Origin: Desulfocapsa sp.
GTDB taxonomy: Bacteria; Desulfobacterota; Desulfobulbia; Desulfobulbales; Desulfocapsaceae
Assembly: GCA_030145625.1 (NCBI GenBank)
Contig: JAQYVF010000043.1
Span: 1-39,622, forward strand
Direction of reading: 5' to 3'
DNA length: 39,622 nt
Of the stretch, positions 9,301 through 15,400 are shown in pieces. The translations under genes were made by a program, and so were the position numbers. The notes under the pieces were generated by a model that saw only the letters and a list, made by a program, of their open reading frames with translations, had not been told where the DNA came from and did not search any database. Each line of letters begins with the position of its first letter. Positions within the stretch are counted from its first letter, which is position 1.

Positions 9301-9408
9301 GAAAGCACAGACTCTCCTGCCACTGAAGCAGCAACAGCTGCCGAAAATAAAGCAGACACAGAAAAGAGTGCAACCGACGAGGAGGCAGCATCGTCTCAGG
9401 CTGAATAG
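6394..9408 (+). CDS. Envelope-spanning coiled-coil protein with TSP3 repeats and OmpA-like domain
   Basis: The 1004-residue protein starts at an ATG with GGAGG 8 nt upstream. Residues about 7-25 are a single hydrophobic anchor. Residues about 30-780 are an almost uninterrupted, Gln/Glu/Lys/Leu-rich coiled coil. Residues 782-845 hold two thrombospondin type-3 repeats (D-x-D-x-D-G...C-P-D-T). Residues 846-954 are an OmpA-like peptidoglycan-binding domain with GHTDSLG, LSTARA and AGRAQNRRVEL. A 50-residue Ala/Glu/Thr-rich disordered tail closes it. A coiled coil this long could reach far across or beyond the periplasm, linking the inner membrane to peptidoglycan. It stands alone, with a perfect 16-bp inverted repeat after it. 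It may be structural, for cell shape or envelope spacing, or part of a motility apparatus; nothing in the context decides this. Confidence 0.88.
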   Translation: MGKTTKIVYGSLLAISIVLLFLIFSMEKSAQLTLDVENIEKTIHKKDQEVAAVQQQLEATVAAVANAESKSAIIPELKNSIEASEKEKLAYMQQLDELQGQLGQAENRLAELDRLQEEYKKYQLLLTEAENSKNSAKMQTAQVAEKLKAAQLTLSQREEQENQFNATLEQKDLLIKSFKENLAEITEEMTLLQSTLADNNLNLNLVLDELGLKNQVVEQLTLKIEQISAAIQKKGIILEELIDDKAAIESEIKALLETVTPDKKAGRKDEITACYAALEKNENELRVAHEELKQLKVAKQSLLPAAITEIKELKLINDTLHATIKNQDVLIKSLHNEIVAKETLLATGKAEINRIQTSKQDTNEEINRLLLIEKNSTQELAQLKNSLAEKESELDAVKKQLEATSTPLNEKIIILEEQLAKATSKNTALIADLNTAETTLTELKKENETMGTELAPTHSALEEARNTIAQLQEALKTSATALMQEKNVNQSLTNETVPVKEALSQSEAKYTTLNNQHEELKKQLATQSEESQQQTEQIKSLQKQLSLQAGSKEAAQSDLEAKLSATNSSLQEALAKAAHATEKTGSLDQELEKLTATVAEKEKTIQNLTIQSTDNTTLIAELQKNLTQATAQKASEEKSTTEQEQEVSGLMAELSSAKATSEEQTAALQSTEEQLTRITTEKEELTAKLQGALQEKSELTEQIKTLESSATEQSEEMIAQLNDLKEKAESATALETKNQDLEATLNNTQDKLTINQEKIYALEETLASLQAERDRLLLYTVDIDNDGVSDAVDKCPDTIEGAEIDATGCEKDTDQDGLANRLDLCPDTATNAEIDATGCSADQTTIVLEGINFQLGTANLTEDARLVLNKAAKILQNHPDSNMEVAGHTDSLGEAEANLKLSTARAQAVLNYLVSQGVVESSLQAVGYGSNEPIADNNSNAGRAQNRRVELRKIVATTPQAAEEAAPAEESTDSPATEAATAAENKADTEKSATDEEAASSQAE
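8796..8910 (+). repeat. Direct repeat within the TSP3 region
   Basis: A 25-nt sequence beginning TGCTGAGATAGATGCTACCG occurs identically at 8796-8820 and 8886-8910, 90 nt apart. It encodes the AEIDATGC segment of each TSP3 repeat. Identity at synonymous positions points to recent internal duplication or gene conversion. Confidence 0.9.
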
Positions 9409-9467
9409 TGTCAACAACTCTGGCCAGACAACCTCCACAAAGCGTTATCAGCAATACGCCCCAGCAC

Positions 9468-9503
9468 CCCCATCAAGTATCGGTACCCACCGATACTTGA
9501 TGG
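9468..9503. terminator. Perfect 16-bp inverted repeat after the OmpA-like gene
   Basis: CCCATCAAGTATCGGT and its exact complement are separated by a 4-nt loop (ACCC), 60 nt after the stop codon. The stem is very strong but no T-run follows on either strand, so it may be a transcript-stabilising hairpin or a protein-binding site rather than a classical terminator. Confidence 0.6.
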
Positions 9504-9945
9504 GATATCTCCAGAAATTTCTCTTTACATGAGCTGTAATACCAGTCAGCTGCCCACTTCTTATAAGAGAGAACCGCCATCTTGCGCTTTCAATTAAAGG
9601 CCACCTCGAAAAATTGCCTTTTTGCCCAAGCTCTTCGTCACAGCCAAAAAATAATGCTCACATATCAACTATATGCTGCGCTTATTTTTTCGTCTGCACC
9701 TCGATCTTGAACAAAAAATCTAATTTTTCAAGGTACCCTAAAGCCAGAAGTTTACTTTTAGTTCTGCCCAATTCCCGCGTTTCGTTTGAATGTTCTTTAA
9801 GAAAATGAGTAGCAAACACAAAGCATCTGGCGAGGAAGCAAACTCCTGTTCAAAGAATATTTGACTTCACCGTATCACTTTTCACTACCCTTCTGGTTGC
9901 AGGCTCCCCCCATGCAGCATAAAAATTGCTTTGTTAAAATCAAGA

Positions 9946-9967
9946 CACCATGTTCGAAAACATGGTG
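9946..9967. terminator. 9-bp hairpin, possible minor terminator
   Basis: CACCATGTT-CGAA-AACATGGTG forms a stem with a tetraloop. Read on the minus strand it is followed by a T-rich stretch and lies downstream of the small membrane protein operon, beyond that operon's main terminator. Confidence 0.4.
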
Positions 9968-10010
9968 ACAAAATATATGCGGTAAGTCATTTGATTCCGC
10001 AGCACGACAT

Positions 10011-10059
10011 AAAAAAACCTCCTGATCACCGAATGTGGTATTCGACAATCAAGAGGTTT
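10011..10059 (-). terminator. Rho-independent terminator of the small membrane protein operon
   Basis: On the minus strand AAACCTCTTGAT pairs with ATCAGGAGGTTT (one G-U pair), an inner CGAAT/ATTCG stem extends it, and a run of T follows. It begins about 35 nt after the stop of the last gene of the operon. Confidence 0.85.
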
Positions 10060-10093
10060 GAACAGATGAGAAAGCTTTACGATTTTAATTTAA

Positions 10094-10393
10094 TTATTTT
10101 ACTGCAGTGGCCCTTCTCGGTGCCTTGTTTACATATTTAAAGAAAACTGGGAAGGCCACGAAAAAGGCAACACAGATCAGATATTCGATGCCTTTGATAT
10201 GTGTGTAATAGTCAACCAGAGTATGCAGAGGTTTGACCATTCCGATTGCAACCATATATTGGCTTGCCAGTTCACTAACAGACCAGTTGACCTGATAAAG
10301 GGCACCGGTAAGTGCAGCTGCAACCCAGAGACACATAAGTGAGCCTGCTGCCAAGATAACTCTACCTGTTGTTTTTGATGTGTTTTCTGCCAT
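10094..10393 (-). CDS. Small two-to-three-segment membrane protein, third gene of sigma54 operon
   Basis: The 99-residue protein has a first hydrophobic segment at about 11-33, a possible second around 44-55 and a last at about 69-88, with a basic C-terminal tail. I do not recognise a named family. Its first half resembles the two smaller upstream proteins: LW followed by A-x-x-x-A-L, then a segment ending S-Q-Y-x-V-A-I, against Q-S-Y-F-V-A-I in the second protein. This suggests descent from the same ancestor with an added C-terminal membrane segment. AAGGGGA lies just before the ATG, so it should be well translated. It is followed by a strong terminator. A role as a small subunit of a membrane redox or transport complex is possible but not shown. 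Confidence 0.75.
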   Translation of the reverse strand: MAENTSKTTGRVILAAGSLMCLWVAAALTGALYQVNWSVSELASQYMVAIGMVKPLHTLVDYYTHIKGIEYLICVAFFVAFPVFFKYVNKAPRRATAVK

Positions 10394-10432
10394 GATGTTC
10401 CCCTTAATCTTTTTTATATTCTATAGAATTTA

Positions 10433-10627
10433 TCAGCCGATTATTGCAACAAAGTAACTTTGCAGCACATTTAAAAATCCAGCACTGACCAAAGCGCTTG
10501 CAAGACAAGTCATACCCCAAAGACCAACTAAGGCAGCCACAGTACCCCCTACTCCAAGTGCAAATTTAGATGTTTCGTCAGCTACATCGACCTGATTTTC
10601 AGTTACATTTTGTAATGTTGTAATCAT
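10433..10627 (-). CDS. 64-residue single-pass membrane protein, second gene of sigma54 operon
   Basis: A short acidic, hydrophilic N-terminus (about 20 residues) leads into a Gly/Ala-rich membrane segment at about 23-48 and a weaker hydrophobic end (about 50-64). It is clearly paralogous to the gene upstream: both share the pattern V-D-V-x-x-E-T-x-K-F-A-L-G-V-G, then G-x-W-x-x-x-C-x-A-S, and end near A-I-x-G. The single Cys inside the membrane segment is conserved between the two. A textbook AAGGAGG precedes the ATG. No function is known to me. Absence of any catalytic motif and the tiny size suggest a structural or regulatory small subunit. Confidence 0.78.
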   Translation of the reverse strand: MITTLQNVTENQVDVADETSKFALGVGGTVAALVGLWGMTCLASALVSAGFLNVLQSYFVAIIG

Positions 10628-10681
10628 GATGTCCTCCTTACCTGCCTTTTCTCTTCCGAAAAAGGCATTGCGTTTCCCATA

Positions 10682-10879
10682 TCAACTTCCGGTAATGGCA
10701 CCGATGAGGCCCCTGACAACTCCGCCTAGTCCGGTATCAAGCATGACACTTGCCATACAGACAACGGCCCAGATTCCTACCATTGTTGCAGCAGCAATTC
10801 CAACACCGAGAGCAAACTTAGTTGTTTCATATCCCACATCGACCTTAGTTTTGGTTACAGTTTGTGTATTTGCAGTCAT
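10682..10879 (-). CDS. 65-residue single-pass membrane protein, first gene of sigma54 operon
   Basis: Architecture as in the neighbouring 64-residue paralog: a hydrophilic Thr/Lys-rich N-terminus with K-V-D-V-G-Y-E-T-T-K, then a membrane segment at about 22-46, then a Gly-rich amphipathic tail. The identity pattern with the second gene proves tandem duplication. GGAGGG sits 4-9 nt before the ATG. The gene is first behind a -24/-12 promoter at 10936-10952, giving a leader of about 45 nt. Strong ribosome sites on all three genes imply abundant products under the inducing condition. I cannot name the family; a homolog search in Desulfobulbales and Desulfuromonadales would be the first step. Confidence 0.78.
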   Translation of the reverse strand: MTANTQTVTKTKVDVGYETTKFALGVGIAAATMVGIWAVVCMASVMLDTGLGGVVRGLIGAITGS

Positions 10880-10935
10880 GGTGCCCTCCGTATCTTTTTG
10901 ATTTTACTATTCTTTCCCACTCTTTGCTCTTAATG

Positions 10936-10952
10936 TTGCACAAATGGTGCCA
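10936..10952 (-). promoter_or_regulatory. Sigma54 (RpoN) -24/-12 promoter
   Basis: Read on the minus strand: TGGCACCATTTGTGCA. It matches the RpoN consensus with GG and GC exactly 10 bp apart and a full TGGCAC -24 box. It lies 57-73 nt upstream of the ATG of the first small membrane protein, so transcription should start near 10926. A promoter of this class requires an AAA+ enhancer-binding activator; none is encoded in this window. Confidence 0.8.
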
Positions 10953-10993
10953 GTTCTAGCCTCCCCCCAAATAAAATCATTTTTTCAACTATC

Positions 10994-11021
10994 CTTCTGA
11001 TATAACACTCTATATCAGAAG
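10994..11021. promoter_or_regulatory. Perfect 11-bp dyad upstream of sigma54 promoter
   Basis: CTTCTGATATA and its exact complement are separated by 6 nt. It is centred about 80 bp upstream of the predicted start site, the usual range for enhancer-binding-protein sites. No T-run follows on either strand, so it is not a terminator. The binding protein is unknown. Confidence 0.55.
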
Positions 11022-11041
11022 CAATTGCCCACTTCAGGACC

Positions 11042-11070
11042 GCCACACTTGTGCGGCACAGAAGTGTGGC
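11042..11070. promoter_or_regulatory. Second dyad upstream of sigma54 promoter
   Basis: GCCACACTT-N11-AAGTGTGGC, a perfect 9-bp inverted repeat, with a further internal palindrome TGTGC-G-GCACA. It is centred about 130 bp upstream of the predicted start. It could be another activator site or the operator of a different regulator. Confidence 0.55.
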
Positions 11071-11587
11071 AACGACCAGGTATGTGGTATTGGAATGAAA
11101 AAGTGTAGTTATCCTCCATCACATGCGTTGCAGTTATTGCGGATAGGTGTAGCAACAACACATTTATGGAAAACGGGTTGGAGAAAAATTGTTGCAGGGC
11201 CCATTCTTTTCGCTATGTGAGTCAAAATTCAACACAGAATGTGTTAAAGCAACTGAGGATTAAAGATGTATTGCCTATCCAGAAGGAAGGGGGATAACAT
11301 TTGCCTGAAAGGCTAAATTGACAGGAAGGGTTCCATCTGCTCTGATTGAGACTAACGATACAAACGAGAGTACCAGAAAAATATTCGGTTCAAAATCTGA
11401 CCAGGCAGGAAAAAAATCACCACAGATAGCATTCCTCCACTGGACAAGTGGATAAGGCGACACTACTATTGCGAATAATAACTGTTTCAACTTGATAAGA
11501 AGCAGCATATCGACACCACACTACAAGGAAGTCGATTCCACTTTTGTGCAGTTTCTTTATTTTTATTTGTCTAGGAGGACAACACTT

Positions 11588-11803
11588 ATGATCGTAACAG
11601 ACTGGATCCACACCATCGCCGGTTTTTTCATCCTGCTCAGCATGGCTCTTGGGGTAGACTGTGGCAACAACCCCTTTTTTGTTCATAAATACTGGCTTTT
11701 TTTCACTGCCTTCGTGGGTCTCAATCTTTTCCAGTTTGGCTTTACCAAAATCTGTCCACTAGAGATGATCTTAAAAGTTCTGGGCGTACCAGAGAACAGA
11801 TAA
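11588..11803 (+). CDS. DUF2892 (YgaP-type transmembrane domain) protein
   Basis: The 71-residue protein starts at the internal ATG at 11588, chosen because AGGAGG lies 8 nt upstream; longer in-frame versions lack a ribosome site. Two hydrophobic helices (about 8-22 and 34-51) are followed by FTKICPLEMILKVLGV, the C-P motif and terminal amphipathic segment typical of DUF2892. This domain forms the membrane part of YgaP, where it is fused to a rhodanese; here it stands alone. A second Cys lies at about 25. In E. coli ygaP is controlled by YgaV, and a YgaV-like repressor is encoded 5.6 kb away here, so a shared sulfur theme is possible but unproven. A bidirectional terminator follows immediately. 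Confidence 0.75.
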   Translation: MIVTDWIHTIAGFFILLSMALGVDCGNNPFFVHKYWLFFTAFVGLNLFQFGFTKICPLEMILKVLGVPENR

Positions 11804-11807
11804 CAAA

Positions 11808-11842
11808 AAAAGGGGTGACTCTTTTCTCCGAGTCACCCCTTT
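11808..11842. terminator. Bidirectional terminator between DUF2892 and Cys-rich genes
   Basis: AAGGGGTGACTC and GAGTCACCCCTT form a perfect 12-bp stem. On the minus strand eight T residues follow, so it ends the Cys-rich gene transcript; from the plus side it begins 5 nt after the DUF2892 stop. Confidence 0.85.
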
Positions 11843-11957
11843 ACATCCTCACATTGCAGAAAGGCTGGAAATCTGCCCCGCTGTCTTTCGTTTTCTTGGT
11901 ATTCATGTCCAGCAAGATCAAGGCATGCTATCCGTTTACATGGACCAACCAACCCTC

Positions 11958-12176
11958 TTATTGTTCCACTTTCGCTCCACAGGATGCCTGCCAGCAGCAA
12001 TCTGTCTGGCTACAAGACTTTTCTCTTTTAAAACAGGCTATATGCCCCTCCTTCTCCTGAACCAAGCGCACAAGTTCAACAAGCTTCACCCTCTTTCCAT
12101 CCAGACCAAGTCCTGTTGCCTTCTTCCTGGCAAATGCTGTCAGAGAAGGTCCTTTTAAAAATTTCACCTTGTCCAT
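11958..12176 (-). CDS. Small SAP-like protein with C-terminal Cys cluster
   Basis: The 72-residue protein starts at the ATG at 12176, chosen because AAGGAGGA lies 5 nt upstream; an in-frame ATG 33 nt earlier has no ribosome site. The first half is basic with a helical LVELVRLVQEKEG segment like SAP or Rho-N modules. The second half has C-x6-C-x4-CC-x4-C with an aromatic after the CC pair. This resembles small SAP-type proteins of deltaproteobacteria ending in a conserved C...C-x-Q-x-x-C-x-W...C signature, probably a metal-binding or disulfide module. It is likely cytoplasmic as no signal peptide is visible. It is monocistronic, convergent with the DUF2892 gene. Function unknown. Confidence 0.72.
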   Translation of the reverse strand: MDKVKFLKGPSLTAFARKKATGLGLDGKRVKLVELVRLVQEKEGHIACFKREKSCSQTDCCWQASCGAKVEQ

Positions 12177-12441
12177 ACTTTCCTCCTTTTCCGGTACCTT
12201 AAATACCAAACGTTATCTTGCCCTCAGGCAAACAATTTCACATCCTCTCAACACAATCGGCTCATTAAAAGCCAATTCCTAAAATTCTGTCGGACTTCGA
12301 AAATCGTTGCGAAAAATTGAAAATCGTGGCCAGAGTTTCGTGGATTTGAGGTGAATAACTGAGCTATCAAACGAAACGCCATGGGAATTTAGGCCAATTT
12401 ATCAAGTTTGCAGCAGATTCATTTCTCAATCTGACAGGATC
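12177..12441. other. Gene-free stretch between the Cys-rich protein and the dikinase-like gene
   Basis: 265 nt. CGAAAATCG and GAAAATCGTGG form a short imperfect direct repeat around 12297-12332, embedded in sequence with the look of a dispersed intergenic repeat. No copy was found elsewhere in the window and no gene is visible. Confidence 0.4.
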
Positions 12442-15400
12442 CTAAATAGGGAGGATATGCATTTCCTCTCTGGTCGAATGCACACCCTTTAGCAGTCGAC
12501 CGCTCCGTCCATCCATGGAAACATAATCCCCAAAACCTATGGAGGTTTCCCCGATTTCACAATACTGTCTGGTTTCATACACCTTCAAATGTTTACAGCC
12601 GACAACACAGGTCTTTTCGAGACGCACAGCCACCACAGAAGCATGGGAGGTCTGCCCTCCTCTGGAGGTGAGCAAGCCATCCGCCATATCAATTACCTTT
12701 ATATCTTCCGGGACCGTATCCTGACGAATCAGGATAAGGGGAGTGCCCGGGTCACTTTGCCGTAATTCTTGAATATTTTCTTCCGTGAAAACAGCACGTC
12801 CTGAAAGCGCTGAACCGGAAACCCCTATACCCTTGCCAAGTAATGCGGCCTCCAAAGCCTCCGTTTCAATAAAAACGTGAAAACGCTCCTGCTTTTTGAT
12901 AGTAATCATATCTCTTGTCTGCAAAAGATACAACTCACTTGCCTCATCTCCTTCAAAAGTGAATTCAATTTCCTGAGGATTCCATCGTTTATCATAGACA
13001 AGATTTCTGGAAATCGTCAAGAGTTCTCCGTAGATATGAGGAAAACGTAACTCCAGTGTTTTATCAACATCCCTCCCATCCAGTTCAGCCTGCTCCACGG
13101 AAATCGGATAACTGGTGACCAGGCCGGAAACGATATCCTCCCCCTGATCACCATAGGCATAATCACCCCACAGGGCAACTCGCTGGACCTTACGATAGGG
13201 ATGCGCGGTAAACAGTACACCCGACCCGGAAGACTGACTCCTGTTTCCATAGACCATAGCCTGAACAATAACGGCGGTCCCCCAGGAATCGGAGACGCCC
13301 ATGATCTTCCTATAATCTGAGGCCTTTACGGTCTCCCAGGAGTCCAGCACCATCTCAACCGCGGCCACCAGCTGCAGCCAGGGATCATCCGGAATCCCAA
13401 GACCCTGATTACGAACAAGCCTCTGATATTCAAGGGCCAGCTCTTTCATCTGTTCTGGTGAAAACTGTCCCTTCAGCGCCACATTGAAGCGCTCTTTGGC
13501 ATTATTCATTAATGTCTGGAAATCTTCCCGCTGCATCCCGGAAGTCATGGCCCAGGACTGAAGGAAACGGCGATAGTTATCCCAGGCCAGATAACTGTCA
13601 CCATACTGTCTGGCCCCTTCTTCAATAAGATCTTCATTGGTCCCCACATTGTGAACAGTTGCCATCATCCCTGGCATGGAGACTGCCGCCCCGCTGCGAA
13701 TGGAAAGCAGAAGAGGGTGCTTTGGAGCCCCGAAGACCCTACCGGTAATCTTCTCCAACTCGGTGAGTGCGGTGCGGGTACGCTGCATAAAGTCATCCCT
13801 GGCCTTGCCATAGCCATAGACCACATCTCGACAACGAAAGACCTCGGTGGTGATAATAAAGGCGGGCGGCACCGGTTTCTTATCAGCGCTGAGTGTCACC
13901 AGGTTATAGCCCTTATTTCCCAAATGAATCATATCATGGGTATACGGGTTGACCCTGTGCAGCATGGAAATAGCCTTCTCCGGGTTGTAGGTCATCAACA
14001 AGTCAATCATCCTTTCATCAAGAATATCCTTCTGACTTTCCAACGTCCCGATTATTCGAGTAATAAAGTTATCCAAATGCTGCAATCCAAAGGTAGAGGC
14101 TATCAGGTCCCTTAAAAAGGCCTCTGCCAATCGATGAATAGAGTTCCCCTTTTCCTCCTCATCCCAGAGTGACCGATAGTTGGTCAGCAGATTATGGGCA
14201 CCTATTTGCGGAATAATTATGGAGAGGTTATTCTCGTGACTATTGGTATAATAGGAATAAATAACATCCTTCACTCCCTCGGAGAGACCGCGGAAAATAT
14301 CCAGGTACTGAGTATAAGAAAAACGCCTGACCTTCACTGACCCCTTAAGCAGGGAGAGATAGGTATCCAGGCGCCTGGAACTGATACCATCCACCCTCAT
14401 AGCACGAAGGTAGAGTTTCAGACATTTGACAACACTAAAAAATGTTGCCTGGGTAATAATGGAGAGATTCACTGTCGCCGGGAGGCGCTCCAGATAAATA
14501 TTTGTCAGGTTTTCCAGGCGAAAAGAGAGGCTAAGACTATCAAACTTCTTCTCCCGATACTTTCCGTAGACTGATGGAATATCAACGGCAATATGCCTCT
14601 TATAATAAATATCTTCTCTGGCCTCGAATTTTTCGGAAGAAAGAATGGTTTCCTTCAACCCCTCCAGTGTATCAAGCAAGGCCTCAACACACTCAACAGC
14701 ATCACACCCCTCAAGTTTAACAAGTAACTCTTCCATCTCCGGAAAGCCTTCCTGAACAGCGTGTTCCAACTCGGTACGCATCTCTTGGAAACCCAGATTA
14801 TATTTCTGGTGCAGCAGACTAAACATCTGCGCCAAAAGGTCAAAGCGCCTCAGTTCAGACGGTGCAATGTCTGTCTGGGACTTCAAGTAGTTCTGTCGAT
14901 CCTCCCGCTTCCATGTCAACAGATCATCCATGGAAGAGAACTGCAGTTCCCGACGGATACGACTAGTCAGGACATGCAGATCATCGATGAATTTTCCTTC
15001 CAGAGCCACCTCTGCATAGACCTCCTCAGGGAGAAAAGGCAACAGGATCTCTTTCTCTTTTGACAACCAGAAGAGAAAGATGGCCTGAATAAAATCAACA
15101 ATGAGATTAGAACTCTCCACATGACTCTGTTTACGTAAAAAATGGATCAAAAGATCCCGGCGTTTATGAATCTCATCAATCTCCGTGGAAACCTCACGCA
15201 ATTCACCCTCCGCCCCGATTTCATTAAAAAAGACCGGCATAAGCTTGGTGAACTGTTTTGTCAGATTGTACACAGGTTCAATGGGATGATTGAGCAGGTT
15301 GCTTATATCCCGCTGAAAGAGATCCGTATCCTTGACACAGGTCCCTGAGAGCTTGAGGTTGATGATAAGGGCTGAGAAAAGAGTAGAACACCATTTTGGC

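Larger units (their letters stand above)
9409..10010. other. Long gene-free stretch after the OmpA-like gene
   Basis: About 600 nt between convergent genes with stops in all frames and no convincing ORF. It contains the inverted repeat at 9468-9503 and a hairpin at 9946-9967. I see no RNA gene signature. It may be decayed accessory DNA. Confidence 0.5.
10880..11587. other. Divergent regulatory region between the small membrane protein operon and the DUF2892 gene
   Basis: 708 nt without a credible gene. The left part carries a sigma54 promoter and two dyads (see separate entries). The remainder (11071-11587) holds repeated GTTGCAG words (near 11130 and 11190) and AT-rich sequence but no ORF with a ribosome site except the DUF2892 gene at its end. 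A small RNA cannot be excluded. Confidence 0.5.

Noticed and set aside
9490-9600. 35-codon minus-strand ORF leading into the 9468 hairpin
   Set aside because: No ribosome site, and it ends inside a palindrome; judged chance.
11275-11686. Two minus-strand ORFs (77 and 89 residues)
   Set aside because: They overlap each other and the DUF2892 gene and have no ribosome sites.
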